64,000 nt of DNA from Sipunculus nudus (GCA_026874595.1 CM049308.1:45329327-45393326); one strand, 5' to 3'. Counted from the stretch's first letter, positions 36,124 through 48,681 are shown. Translations and numbers: made by a program. The notes: generated by a model from the letters alone, not told the origin.

Positions 36124-36362
36124 ACTCTTAACTTTATACAAATGCATCATAGAAAAGAAAACTTACAGGGTATACAGATCCAATAGTTAGTGTTATCAAG
36201 ATATGAGATAGATGAAGTAGTGACTGAAGAATAACTAGAAATGATTAATATCATTTCAAATGCTTGTAGCACTTTATGAACCAAAGTCTTGATATATGAT
36301 TTCGGAGGGTGGGTCAAAGAAATTTCAACTGTGGGGTGGGGTGGGGGCGGGGGTGACACAAA

Positions 36363-38616
36363 ACAAGGCCTACAGGCCCAATGCGAACCTGTGCATTGGA
36401 AATACACCAGGTATAATGCCTCAATGCTGGACCTTTACTTCTCATGTATATGAACAATGCAAGTACTAAACATTTTGAATAAGAAACAATTACACAACAT
36501 AACTGCTGAAATTCTGGCATAGGTGCACACAACACAAAAATGATTGTAGCTGGCACTACAAGTCTTGTATACAACAAAGCTATCAGAGATATATACATAT
36601 GCCCAATTTCAGACTGATATATCAAACCCCTCCTGAAAATAAAGTGGGACACACACTGTGCAAAAATTATTTTAGGTGGCACCACCAGTCTTGTTTACGA
36701 CAAAGCTATTCAATAAGTATATATATGCCCAAATTCAGGCTGATATATCAAATTCCTCTGTAGAAATAAGCAGGCACATACACTGTGCAAAAATCATTGT
36801 AGGTGGTGACACCTGTCTTGTGAACGAGAAAGCCATCAAGGACACATAGACAGGTCAAAATATCAGGCCAATACATCAAACTTACCTTGAGTCTGATAAA
36901 TGGGGCTGACAAGGCTTAGGTGAGAAAGGCAGTTGCTCCAAGTGAACTGTGACAAATTTGCTGGCTCAGGCTACTGCACTGAGTGAACTCTTGACATGTT
37001 GCCTAATCTGATACAGTTGGCAGTCTGCCAAAGCTATAAATAGATCGAGACTGACCTCTGGCCTGTTGCCAAGTCTGAAATAGTAGCCATACCATTGCAT
37101 AAGCTCATGCAGAGGCCCTGCCCTGAGGGGCTTGACACCCATTAGGTGATCACATGGTGCCCATGAGGTGTTCACATGTCGACCATGAGGTGATCACATG
37201 TCACCCATGAGATGATCACATGCCTTGTGCTTGGCTGCAATGAATGAACTCTTGATCTGTTGCCAAATCTGAAACAGTAGGCAGTTTCTCAACCTATTTA
37301 AAGATACAGACACAATCTTGGAGTGTTGGTGAATCTGTTTACACATATTGAAAGACTTCGGCTAAAATGCTTTTTTTTCAAGCTGACATATTCATAAACT
37401 TTTTATCAAAATATCTAAAATAATAAAAGATGCAGTTCTTTCATTGTTCAAGTAAACTTGAACAAAGGCCATCTAAGAATAATTTTTGTGAAATGTTACA
37501 GAATTTATAATTGAAACAATAATTTTGTAGAAGAACAGTTTTGCAATCCTCAGTTTGAAATAGACATAATAATGGCCATAAGACCAACTTAAGCTTTCCT
37601 GATATGATTGAAAGAACCATGTCCTAGGATAATTCTTTTGAAATATTGAATGATTCAACTTGACAGTTTCATCATAAACATTTTAAACTGAAAAAGGCTA
37701 AAATTATCAGGTTTTTGTCCATAATAAACCAGTCAATGTAGGTAGCACCACAAAATCTGCAACTTCAAATACGAGTCATGTGACCAACATTAGCACAATA
37801 CTTGGTCATGCTAGCTTCTGTCATTTCTGAGATTACTATGTAGGTATGCTTACTTGGCCAAATGACTGTTCAAATTCATGTAACTCCACTAAAATTCATC
37901 AAATGCAAACCATTTGAACAAACTTGAGAGGGCTTGCCTCTGGGATCATTTCTGCAAAGTATTGAACAATTTAGCTGAACTGTTTACAAGACTTTAAAAA
38001 TTGTTTCAGTTTTTTCCCTATAAAATCTAAGTAAACGCAGATAGCAAAAAAATAAGCTGAATCCCACAACATTTGATATGTGACAGATTACTGCATAAAA
38101 TCTGGGGATGGTAGCTCTTGCCATTCCTGAGAAATTATTGGTTAATGTACAGATGACCAATAACTCCCATACAAAAAAAGGTCAATGCAGGTGGTGCTAC
38201 CAATACCTGAATTTCATATATGACTCATGTGACCAACACTGGCATAAAATTCGGTGATGATAGCTCCGGCTATTTCTGAGACAGTCATTTTAGTATGCTT
38301 TTTTGACAGATGACTAAGTTCAACTTCCTGTAACTCGGCCAAAATTCACCGAACTTCAACCATTCAAACAAACTTGAGAGAGATGGTTTAAAAGATTATT
38401 TCTGTGTAATATTGAACAATTTGGCTTTACCTTTTCGGAGGAGAAGATTTTAAAAGGTTTTTTAACTTTTTCTCTATAAAATCTAAGAAAATGCAGTTTT
38501 TCAGATGGCTAATTTTTTGCATTAAATTTCAGCTCCAGTCGTTTTTGAAATAGTATGGGTTAACATACAGACGTTGGACACCGCCACACCATCGCATTAG
38601 CTCACAGGTTTGTTAA
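36363..38616 (+). mobile_element. P2 element (2.25 kb), both ends present
   Basis: 5' end ACAAGGCCTACAGGCCCAATGC with GCGAACCTGTG. The 3' end is CTCACAGGTTTGTTAA, one or two substitutions from consensus. The interior follows the P2 at 48682-51283: half-units, 'actgagtgaactcttgac', CATGAGGTGATCACATG minisatellite (37130-37222), 'ccactaaaattcatcaaatgc', then the 3' region. It lies inside the hAT-like element. Confidence 0.75.
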
Positions 38617-38919
38617 AAAGCCCACCCTAACAAAGCCTACCCAGACAAAAGCCCACCCCTAAAAATGCAGACCTGGACAAAAGCCCACCCTTGACTAAAA
38701 TATAAAATTAAATGACTTTAAAATGTTTTTCTAAAGATTTTAAAGTACTACTGTATCATTTATATTTTTATACTAATGGCAAGTATTATATTTGTTTATG
38801 ATCTTTTTTATTGCATAACTTTAGCTGTGGAGACCCCAATCAGAAACCAGCTAGTTAATTAACCTGATTTTTTTGTTCAAGAGTTTTTGTGTCTATTTCT
38901 ATTAATACAATATAATAGA

Positions 38920-38987
<68 letters not shown>

Positions 38988-40019
38988 CTGAAAAATATAA
39001 CACATATGTGTACACTTATATATACTGGACATAATGTTGTACAAATGTACCTGGCCAAAATGTTGTATGTTTAGACTGTTCAGTACTGTAGGCTTATACT
39101 TTTGGCCAGTCTCAAATATTACATAACATGGCCCTGAGTACAGAGCAACAGCATGATTACCTGTGACTTAAATAAGCTGCATCTGGTTTTGTTACTGGCT
39201 TGAATTAGCTTTATACAACCTACAAAGCCTGAGGTGTTCTCCTCATGGATCCACCAAAGACCAATGGCTGGTTTAGAGCACTACATGGGCAAACACTGCA
39301 TGCAACAAGCCATGCTCTTTTGATATCTATCTCTTTGTACACCTGTATAATAGCTGGAGTCCCTCTGTAGTTCCATGGAAAGTCTCATTCTATATCTCAA
39401 TGGAAGAACTTTTCCCTTCCCCCTTTACAGCTAATTAGCTTAGCATTACTTAACAGGATTAACCTGACCACTGACCATATCTTTGTAAAATATAAGGTGT
39501 GAAATTTCAGCCAATACTATCCTCAAGCTAGAGCAGCTAGTGGCTCTGGGCATATATACTTGATAGAAATGGATTCCTTTATCCTTGAGTTTTTTTTTTT
39601 TATCTCAGTATATATGCATGTACATGGAAGACATAGCTGTAGGGCCGTGTCTTTTTATTTTCCCCAGTAAAATGATAAATCTGACCATTTAAGGTATGAT
39701 AAGGTGTGGTATGTTGTTTTATGCATTTAAGCCATGAACATATGCTACTGTACATATATATTAGTTTGCTTAGTCCAGATGTTGTACAAAGGTATCTGTT
39801 TATGCTCATATACTAAAGATTTGCTCAGGAGGTGACTGACAGGGGAATGTTACCTGGCTTACTATAACACACAGAATCCACCTAGCTTCCATTTAATACA
39901 TCTAGTCATCTACTACCTAAGTATGCTTTGATGGCCGTCAGAAGTCCCATCAGCCGCTTTCTTCGCTCTTAATTATGTTTTTATCAGTGTTAAACATGGA
40001 ACATTAACTGTAACTGTTT
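38617..40019. other. Interior of the hAT-like element, no gene recognised
   Basis: It starts with short 'aaaagcccaccc' repeats (38617-38690). A (TA)n tract lies at about 38921-38982. The rest (39000-39990) shows no repetition within the window and only frames below 70 codons. 'gttgtacaaa' recurs a few times. I see no transposase motif. Confidence 0.45.
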
Positions 40020-40209
40020 AAAATTGGAAAATACAAAAGTAATCAATGTAATCATATCTAATTGTCATGATTATGATTACATTGGGAGAGAAATTGATTA
40101 CAATTACAATTACTTTCTTTTTAAAATAAATATAATTGATTACAATTACGATTACTTAATAAAAAAATGTAATTGATTACAATTACTGATTAAAATCACC
40201 CAATGTCTG
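40020..40209. repeat. Right subterminal inverted repeats of the hAT-like element
   Basis: Several copies of AATTGATTACAATTAC and 'attacgattac', inverse to those at 35730-35790. Repeated subterminal motifs like these are often transposase binding sites in hAT elements. Confidence 0.7.
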
Positions 40210-40334
40210 CCTCTTACCAATATCTATACACATGTAACTTTTGATAAAGATCTGCGAAATATTTTTTTAGTTATCTAGATCTCAAGGTTTTCTTCACCTG
40301 TAGAAATTAATTGTTTGAATAATAAACATACTTA

Positions 40335-43300
40335 TTAAAGATCCCATAATAAAGGGCTCATGTGCGTCTGTATCTAAGGGGCTTTATTATACTCTGGCAT
40401 TGTCCAATAATGAGTGACTTAATCTATTAACTAATAAGATTGTCATACTTAATAATCAACATACTTAGGGTCCAAGAATTAAGGGCTTTTGTATGTCTGC
40501 ATGTATAAAAGAGGTTTTATTATACTGAGGTATTGTCTAATAATTAGGGGCTTAATCTAATAACAAGTAGGACTATCATAGGGTCCAAGAATTAAGGGAT
40601 TTTGTATGTCTGCATGTATAAAAGGGGCTTTATTATACTGTGGTATTGTCTAATAATTATGGGCTGAATCTAATAACAAGTAGGACCATCAAACTGGATA
40701 ATCAACATACACAGGGTCCAAGAATTAAGGGCTTTTGTGTGTTTACATATATCAAAGGGGCTTTATTTTATCATGATATTGTCTAATAATGAGGTGCATA
40801 ATTTAATAAAAAGTAAAACTATCATACTGAATAATCAAAATAATAAGTGTCCAAGTATTAAGGTCTTTTGTGCATATGTATCTAAGGGGCTTTTTTATAC
40901 CCTGGCACTGTCAAATAATTAGGGGCTTAATCTAATATCAAGTAAGACAATCACACTGAATAAAAAACATTATAAACGTGCCAATAATAAAGGGCTTTTG
41001 TGTGTTTGCATATCTCTAAGGGGCTTCTATAATCATGGTATTGTCTAATAATTAGGGGCTTAATCTAAAAACAAGTAAACTATCATACTGAATAATCAAC
41101 ATAATAAGGGTCCCTTAGTAAAGGACTTTTGTACTTCTGTATCTAAGGGCCTTTATTATACTCTGGCATTGTCCAATGATTAGGGGCTTAATCTAGTAAC
41201 AAGTAAGACTGTCATACTGAATAATAAACACACTTAGGGTCCAAGAATTAAGGGAGTTTGTGTGTCTGCATGTATCTTAGGAGCTTAATTATACCATGGT
41301 ATTGTCTTATAATTAGGGGCTTACTCTAATAACAAGTAAAACTATCATACTGAATAATCAATATAATAAAGGTCCCATAATAAAGAAGTTTTGTACGTCT
41401 GTATCTGAGGGGCTTTATTATACTTTTGCATTGTCCAATGATTAGGGGCTTAATATAGTAACAAGTAAGACTGTCATACTGAATAATAAACTTACTTAGG
41501 GTCCAAGAATTAAGGGCTTTTGTGTGTCCTCATGTATCTAAGGGGCTTAATCTATAACATTATAAATAATTAACACACTAAGGATTCAATAATAAAGGAC
41601 TTTTGTGTGTCTGTATCTAAGGGGCTTAATTATACTTTGGCATTGTCCAATGATTAGGGGCTTAATCTATTAACAAGTAAGACTGTCATACTGAATAATA
41701 AACTTACTTAGGGTCCAAGAATTAAGGGCTTTTGTGTGTCCTCATGTATCTAAGGGGCTTAATCTATAACATTATAAATAATTAACATACTAAGAATTCA
41801 ATAATAAAGGACTTTTGTGTGTCTGTATCTAAGGGGCTTTATTATACTCTGGCATTGTCCAATGATTAGGGACTTAATCTAGTAACAAGTAAGAATCATA
41901 CTGAATAATAAACATACTTGGGGGTCCAAGAATTAAGGGCTTTTGTGTGTCTGCATGTATCTAAGGGGCTTAATCTAATAACCAGTAAAACTATCATTCT
42001 GAATAATCAACATAATAAATGTCCAATAATAAAGGACTTTTGTACGTCTGTATCTTAGGGGCTTTATTATACTCTGGCATTGTCCAATGATTAGGGGCTT
42101 AATCTAGTAACAAGTAAGACTGTCATACTGAAATATAAACATACTTAGGGTCCAAGAATTAAGGGCTTTTGTGTGTCTGCATGTATCCAAGGGGCTTTTT
42201 TATACCATGGTATTGTCTTATAATAAGGGGCTTTATCTTATAACAAGTAAGACCATCATACTGAATGATCAACATAAATAGGGTTAAAGGATTAAGGGCC
42301 TTTGTTGTCTGTATCTAGGGGGTTTTATTATACTCTGACATTGTCCAGTAATTAGGGGCTTAATCTAATAACAAGTAAAACTATCATACTGAATAATCAA
42401 CATACTTAGGTCCAAGAAATAAGGGCTTTTGTTTGTCTGTATCTAGGGGGTTTTATTATACTCAGACATTGTCCAGTGATTAGGGGCTTAATCTAATAAC
42501 AAGTAAAACTATCATACTGAATAATCAACAACTAAGGTCCAAGAAATCAGGGACTTTGTTCGTCTGTATCTAGGGGGCTTTATTATAATCTGACATTGTC
42601 CAGTGATTAGGGGCTTAATCTAAAAACAAGTTAGACGGCTATACTGAATAATAAACATACTTAGGGTCCAACAAAATAAAGGCTTTTTGTGTGTCTCCAT
42701 GTATCTAAGGGGCTAAATTATACCATGGTATTGTCTTATAATGAGGGGCTTTATCATATAACAATTAAGACCGTCATACTGAATAATCAACATAAATGGG
42801 GTCAAAGGATTAAGGGCTTTTGTGTTTACATATATCTAAGGGGCTTTTATAATCATGGTATTGTCTAATAATTAGGGGCTTAATCTAATAACAAGTAAAA
42901 CTATCATACTAAATAATCAACATACTAAGGATTCCATAATAAAGGACTTTTATGTGTCTGTATCTAAGGGGCTTTATTATACTCTGGCATTGTCCAATAT
43001 TTAGGGGCTTAATCTAGTAACAAGTATGACTGCCATACTGAATTATCAACATAAATAGGGTACAAGAATTAAGGGCTTTTGTGTGTCTGCATGTATCTAA
43101 GGGGCTTAATTATACCATGGTATTGTCTTATAATAAAGGGCTTTATCTTATAACAAGTAAGACCGTCATACTAAATAATCAACATAAATAGGGTCCAAGA
43201 ATTAAGGGCTTTTGTGTGTCTGCATGGATATAAGAGGCATTATTATATCCTGGTTTTGTCTAATAATTAGGGGCTTAATCTGATAACTAGTAAAACTATC

Positions 43301-43665
43301 ATCCTGAATAATCAAAATACTAAGTGTCCAAGTATAAAGGTCTTCTGTGCGTCTGTATATAAAGGTCTTTATTATACACTGGCACTGTCAAATAATTAGG
43401 GGCTTAATCTAATATCACGTAAGACAATCACACTGAATAATAAACATTATAAACGTGCCAATAATATAGAGCTTTTGTGTGTTTGCATGTATTTAAGGGG
43501 CTTTTATATATCTTGGTATTGCCTAATAATTAGGGGCTTAATCTAATAACAAGTAAACTATCATACTGAATAATCAACATACTAATGGTCCCATAATAAA
43601 GGGCCTTTGTTTGTCTGTATCTAGGGGGCTTTATTATACTCTGCTATTGTCCAGTGATTAGGAAC
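40335..43665. repeat. 3.3 kb tandem array with GGGGCTT, period about 120-150 bp
   Basis: About two dozen copies by eye. Each copy has two halves. One is 'ccaagaattaagggcttttgtgtgtctg' followed by 'tatctaaggggctt'. The other is 'attgtctaataattaggggcttaatcta' followed by 'taacaagtaaaactatcatactgaataatcaac'. Copies vary in length through small indels. No long frame is present on either strand. The array is dispersed in a block whose edges carry the same GGGGCTT motif. Confidence 0.9.
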
Positions 43666-44229
43666 TTGACAGATTCTCTGCAGCAGCTGTGGAGAAAACA
43701 ACGGAACAACCTAGTCTAAACCATAGTTTCCCCAAACTGTGCTCTTTCATGATTTATAAATTATACATGTACATGTACTGACACATTTATTGTATACAAC
43801 ACTACATGCTTCATCAACTGATAATGCCAAAGTAAGAAATAAAAGAAAAGACCAGGTTGGAGTATTATTTTTTCCAAATGTCCCAAATGTAGGTACTGAT
43901 GGTAAATTTGCTCCTCGGAGTTATGCTAGGGCAGGCTGAGGATAGACTGGTACCCCGCTCTATTCCACCTAACCAAATCTATGATTGGCTTAGAGCAGAA
44001 GGGCCATCATGGAGCTCGGTACAGAAAAACATTGTCACATACTTAGTAGAGTGACCAATGATTGGAATTTGGCAAAGCTCAGAAGCTGCCATATTGGGAC
44101 CCTATACGTCAAGCAGGGTCATATGGACCAAGCATAGTCACATGACATAGAACTGTGTTACTGATTTACACATCGCTTTACGGCTAGTGTATAAAAGTCA
44201 GGTCATAAAATTTATGATTAAATTATCTA
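43666..44229. other. Single-copy spacer between the two GGGGCTT/AAGCCCC arrays
   Basis: About 560 bp without visible repeats. Near 44190 there is 'gtgtataaaagtcagg', a TATA-like string, without a convincing transcript or frame downstream. Nothing else is identified. Confidence 0.4.
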
Positions 44230-45110
44230 TGTGTTTAAGTTCCCAAAAAAGCCCCAAAGCACTGAAGATGTGCATCCAAAATCCATGTGTTTTAGTACCG
44301 AAAAAAGCCCCCCAAGTTATGTAGATGTGTTTAAGTAGCCAAAAAAAACCAAGTACTGAAGGCGTGTCCTGTTAAAATAAATAAAGAACTGAAGATGTGT
44401 TTGTGTAAAAAAAGCCCCTAAGTACTGAAGATGTTTTTATGTCCAAAATAAAAAGCCCCCAAGTTCTGAAGATGTGCTTATGTAAAAAAAGCCCCCAAGT
44501 ACTGAAGATATGTTTTTGTAAAAAAAAGCCCCTAAGTACTGAAGATGTATTTATATCAAAAATAAAAAGCCCCCAAGTACTGAAGATGTGTTTATGTAGA
44601 AAAAAAAGCTCCTAAATACTGAAGATGTATTTATGTTCTAATATAACAAACCCCAAGGACTGAAGATGTGTTTATGTCCATAAAAAAGCACTCAAGTACT
44701 GAAGATGTGTTTGTCCAAAAAAAAGCCCCCAAGCATTGAAGATGTGTTTGTCCAAAAAAAAAAGCCCCCAAGTAATGAAGATGTGTTTATGTCAAAAAAC
44801 AAAAGCCCCCAAGTACTGAAGATGTGTTTATGTCCAAAAACAAAAGCCCCCAAGTACTGAAGATGTGTTTTTGTAAAAAAAAAAGCCCCCAAGCACTGAA
44901 GATAGGTTTTTGTAAAAAAAAAGCCCCTAAGTACTGAAGATGTATTTATGTCCAAAGTAAAAAGCCCCTAAGTACTGAAGATGTGTTTTTGTCCATAAAC
45001 AAAAGCACTCAGGAACTGAAGATGTGTTTGTCCAAAAAAAAAAGCCCCCAAGTACTGGAAATGTGTTCGCGTACCAAAAAGAGCCCCTAAGGATAGGAGA
45101 TGAGTTTGGC
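44230..45110. repeat. About 40 bp tandem array containing AAGCCCC
   Basis: About 20 copies of 'aagtactgaagatgtgttt' plus 'tgtccaaaaaaaagcccc'. Because the unit is about 39-42 bp, frames of up to 87 codons open on the minus strand with a repeated LGAFFF pattern. These are repeat artefacts. The AAGCCCC orientation is inverse to the GGGGCTT of the left array. Confidence 0.9.
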
Positions 45111-45359
45111 AACTAATAACAACAAGAAACACCAGGGGGCATAACTGTACAATGTGGAATTGCAAAAATATGGACAACGGACAAAATAGTGAAGTCCGTT
45201 CCTTAGGGGGTAATTTAAGATAGGTGTTCAAAAGACAGGAAAACCCCTCAAGTATCGTTTGAACACACTTCTGAAAATTCTTAGGGGCTTAAGCCCCTAA
45301 GTCAGAATTAACCCCTAGGTTACAGATGGACAAATCATTTAGCCCCTAAGGCATGCACA
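45111..45359. repeat. GGGGCTT/AAGCCCC edge segment with a perfect 22-bp palindrome
   Basis: Position 45280-45301 reads CTTAGGGGCTT followed immediately by its exact reverse complement. Further 'cccctaag' copies flank it. 'gtccgttccttagggg' at about 45196 matches 29818 at the other edge of the block. Confidence 0.8.
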
Positions 45360-45436
45360 TATGCCAAGACAGACGGACGGACTACGAACAATGGACCACG
45401 ACTATAGCTCAGATGACTGATAGTCAGCTGAGCTAA
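45360..45436 (+). mobile_element. P1 3' terminal fragment
   Basis: A short 'gacagacggacggac' tract, then the hairpin CTCAGATGACT/AGTCAGCTGAG-type and GAGCTAA. The P1 interior that should precede it is absent. It is the missing part of the truncated P1 at 26373-29764 in type, though not proven to be the same copy. Confidence 0.65.
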
Positions 45437-45666
45437 AAATTAAATCAAACGTTCTTACTTTTACAACTGCCTGCTTGGCAGGGCTTGTTATGGTTGTCTC
45501 CTGTCATTTTGTTTAAAATCAAATCAATATGTTCAACTTTAGCACATACATCAGCTCCCTATCCCCAGTTCGTCAACATTTACATTTGTTAAGGAACCTT
45601 ATATAAACAGATCACGTATGCGTGATGAACACAAATCTTGCAATGGAGATAAAAAAAATCAGATTC
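45437..45666. other. Unassigned single-copy sequence
   Basis: No repeats or frames of note. It contains the short palindrome-like 'cacgtatgcgtg' near 45613. Confidence 0.3.
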
Positions 45667-46395
45667 TGTAACACTAGGCAGCTTGAAATGTCTAGGGGAA
45701 TGAATAAAGAAGTCAGTGGTTTTTTGTTAACAAATAACTATAAATTATTCTTAAAACAACCCTAACAATACAATACACTAAATCGATACAATTATACAGT
45801 AAAACAGCGGAATAGCAACAAGTCAATACAATCACAGAGAAAATAATGTATGTGCACAGTACCTGGTTACCAACACCATCACAAAGATAAGTCCTTTAAA
45901 TGTAAACTCTCGGAGAATGACAGTCCAGTTAAAAGTTCTTGCAACAACCCAGAAAGTAAGCTGAAGTCCAAATGCATAAAAATCCAGGAGAAAGTCTTTG
46001 AAAATCTATAATTGCTGCATTCGTCAGATTAGGTCCTGACACACGGTTCTGCATCCGCTGGAATCTGCTCTGCTGTCTGCCCTTCCCTGTTCCAAAACAC
46101 AGCCCCTTTATATACCTTCACACCTCAAGCAGAGAATTTTCCACTTCTCGAAGAGTCTATAAGATCTTGAACAGTAAACATGCATTTCAGGAATTATCGA
46201 GAAAAACATAGCCGTATGTATCCCCACACACCAGGGTCATCACATGACCCACGACGAGGCGTGAAAACCCAAGGTTTACATGACAATGAGAGTTCAACCA
46301 GTACGGATTAAACATAGAATGTAATACGCGGCCACACACAAGCACCACAACAGGAGCTATGCCCGTGTCACATAATAAGAGGAGCACCTGTAACA
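45667..46395 (-). mobile_element. Possible solo LTR (729 bp) or orphan promoter region
   Basis: On the minus strand the segment begins TGTTACAGGTGC and ends CTAGTGTTACA, so TG...CA. About 290 bp in, there is GGTATATAAAGGGGC, a good TATA box, followed about 30 bp later by a purine/AG-rich start-like region. This is the layout of a retroelement LTR (U3, TATA, R-U5). I find no target duplication, primer-binding site or polypurine tract at the borders, and only one copy in the window. A host promoter is the alternative. Confidence 0.4.
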
Positions 46396-46904
46396 CATTT
46401 AAATTACACATAACTAATCAATGCAACAACAAAGCCTTCTGTCAGAGCACCTTTCATGGTGCTGCTTCTTTATTTCTCTGACACTAGCACAAATAAATTT
46501 CTTCATTCATTCACTGGCAACCTTCATATGTTTAACTCATTAAAATGATAATGTAAAAAAGAGCCTGGAATGGGCGTCACTCTGATCATGAATAATTATA
46601 TCAAAATGTCTGATGTATGTCTGATGTAGATTGCAATTTGTCTTTTGGTAAAACTGCCGATCCCATCTGTTAACTTCTGTATCCACTGTACTTGTTCAGA
46701 AGGTTATCTATCTCTGTTTGTGCTACTTCATCCTACAAGTACAAGGAAAGGAATGTAAAACTAGATGTCTTCAATCATCAAGTGAATACAAGGAAGGGAA
46801 TAAACAGGTCACAATAAATACTTGGAACATTTCTGTTACTCTTAAGTCAACCTTGTAAAATCAGCCATATTGGAGATGTATTGCAAACATGTGTAAAAGA
46901 GAGA
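46396..46904. other. Unassigned sequence
   Basis: About 500 bp without repeats seen elsewhere in the window. No frames above 60 codons and no recognised sites. Confidence 0.3.
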
Positions 46905-48681
46905 ACAAGGGACCCATGGGTCACAGTTGACCAAGAAAGTAACAAGGGACCTATGGGTCACTGCGCTCAGCTGAATGTGATTGGACTATAAATGTTTCTC
47001 CATTGTGATACTATATCGAGTCGATAAAGCTTATGAATACCATTGACATGTTGGGCTATTATAAAGGAATGTAATGTAATATGTGAGTAAATGATAAATG
47101 AAATTACCTGACTGATGGATTAATAGAGTAAAATATAGTGGTTTATTTTTTATTTATTTAGGAGGGGTTGAAAATTTTGATATATTTGAGCAAATATGAA
47201 TGCAATGAAAGCGGTAATAATCAGTAGTAGAATGATGATTAGGCTATTTGTTGAAGGATCTATAGTGTATGGAAGTCTGCAAGATTTCAATTTGACAGAT
47301 GTGATGTTATGATTTACTATGCTGATGAGGGGATTTATGAATTTGTGACTGTATGACACAATATCTCTTCAGTCTTGACAATGTACATTATTTTGATGCC
47401 TACTATGTCTACATATTACACAATATTGACATAATTTCTTGCATATACATAGATACCGATGGAAGAATAGTTATACAAAATATTAAAGTATGAATATATT
47501 TGATTCATCTTGTTCTTGTGTACTGAGGCTGACATTGGGATGGGGTTCAGAGAAGGGAACAGTGAGGGCAGCAAGGAGGTGGATGTAGAGAGAGAGAGAG
47601 AGGCACGGCAGAGAGAGGGGATGGAGCATTCAAAAGTACTTAAACACCTGTAAGGTTAAAATCTAAATTATTATGAAAAGCAGATAAAGTCTGATTGAAA
47701 AAGGTAATCTTGGCCATGGTTGGTTGATATGATTGAAGAAATTGTTGCAAATAATATTATGAGATCTGACCATGTGTTTCCATTGGTTACCTTTTTGATA
47801 AGCTGTTGACAGTTCAACAGTTTACAGATTTGTTTAATGAGATCCAATTATTTTAATAAACATATTTTCTATTATATTATATGTATACAGTAGCCATAAA
47901 GTCCCCACTTAACAGTTGGAAGGTTTGACCAGCGGAGGGGGTGATGATGGGAGTTACAACACCTCAGTCTTCCTGTATATATGATCTTTAATTATTAAAT
48001 TTAATGGAATAGCAATAGAACTATCGATCACAGTACCAAAGAGCAAGAACTCTATGGGGTGGGAAAATGCTGTTAGGAAAAAAATAAACAAAATCCGAAA
48101 TATTTTTTTGGATGACTGATTATTTGCAAAAATTTGGTGATGCTAGCTCCTGCCGTTTTTGAGATAGCTATGGTTAACGTACAGAAGACAGACGACGCAT
48201 GACGGACACCACCGCAGGTTCGCTAAAAAAATAATCTCAGCTACGAAATTAATTCATGTGTTAAAAATAACCCAAGGATCAAAACAAACTAATATATTAT
48301 ACAAGGAGCAAACTTGAGTTGGGAATGTTTAATTTTATTAACTGAAAAAAGGGTTATCAGAAATATAAATTTTGATTATTTACCCAGTATCATGTAACAG
48401 CTGATACAGCCATGAGTCGTAATGTCATTATTCAAACATATTGACATCTTTAATGAGCACTTGTCTGAGTAATTTTTTTTTAATTTTTGACATATTTCAT
48501 TTTTTTTAAATTTTGTAATAAAAAAAACCCAAACAAATTAAACACCTGGAAAAGGCCTGGAAATTTAGAATATTTAATATGATAAACTGCATCCTTGTCT
48601 TTCATTAACTTGCCTCACATAATCCCTTATAGTAAACAACAATTTTATTTATTTAATTTTCATTTTTATGACTGAAATTAA
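46905..48681 (+). mobile_element. P1 element with doubled 5' end, 3' side interrupted by P2
   Basis: ACAAGGGACCCATGGGTCAC starts at 46905, and again, with one change, ACAAGGGACCTATGGGTCAC at 46942. After the second comes GCGCTCAGCTGA and a diverged version of copy B (4187 onward). AG repeats lie at about 47590-47605. The copy is cut at 48681 by P2 inserted in 'gactgaaatta'. Confidence 0.7.
48060..48226 (+). mobile_element. P2 3' end fragment within P1
   Basis: About 165 bp matching the last bases of P2 ('atagctatggttaacgtacag', GCAGGTTCGCTAA), placed between P1 sequence equivalent to positions before about 5560 and after about 5950 of copy B. The last nine bases before the GCTAA differ from consensus (CCGCAGGTTC). 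Its 5' part is absent. Confidence 0.65.

Larger units (their letters stand above)
35716..40209. mobile_element. hAT-like non-autonomous DNA transposon (4.5 kb), with nested elements
   Basis: The left end is CAGACATGGGGTGATTA and the right end, read inverted, is CAGACATTGGGTGATTT. Both continue into inverted, repeated GTAATCAATTACAATTACG motifs. The flanking 8 bp are ACTCTTAC (35708-35715) and CCTCTTAC (40210-40217), seven of eight identical. An 8-bp duplication and CAG-type ends are characteristic of hAT elements. The interior holds the palindromic mini-element at 35848, a full P2 at 36363 and about 1.4 kb of unassigned DNA with an AT tract. No hAT transposase or BED zinc finger is visible. 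Confidence 0.7.

Noticed and set aside
40335-43665. Regularly repeated units resembling a CRISPR-like array
   Set aside because: Both halves of each unit repeat with gradual divergence, and there are no unique spacers of constant length. It is a eukaryotic tandem repeat.
44692-45231. Minus-strand frames with repeated LGAFFF pattern
   Set aside because: Products of the about 40 bp tandem array; the frame is kept open only by unit length.
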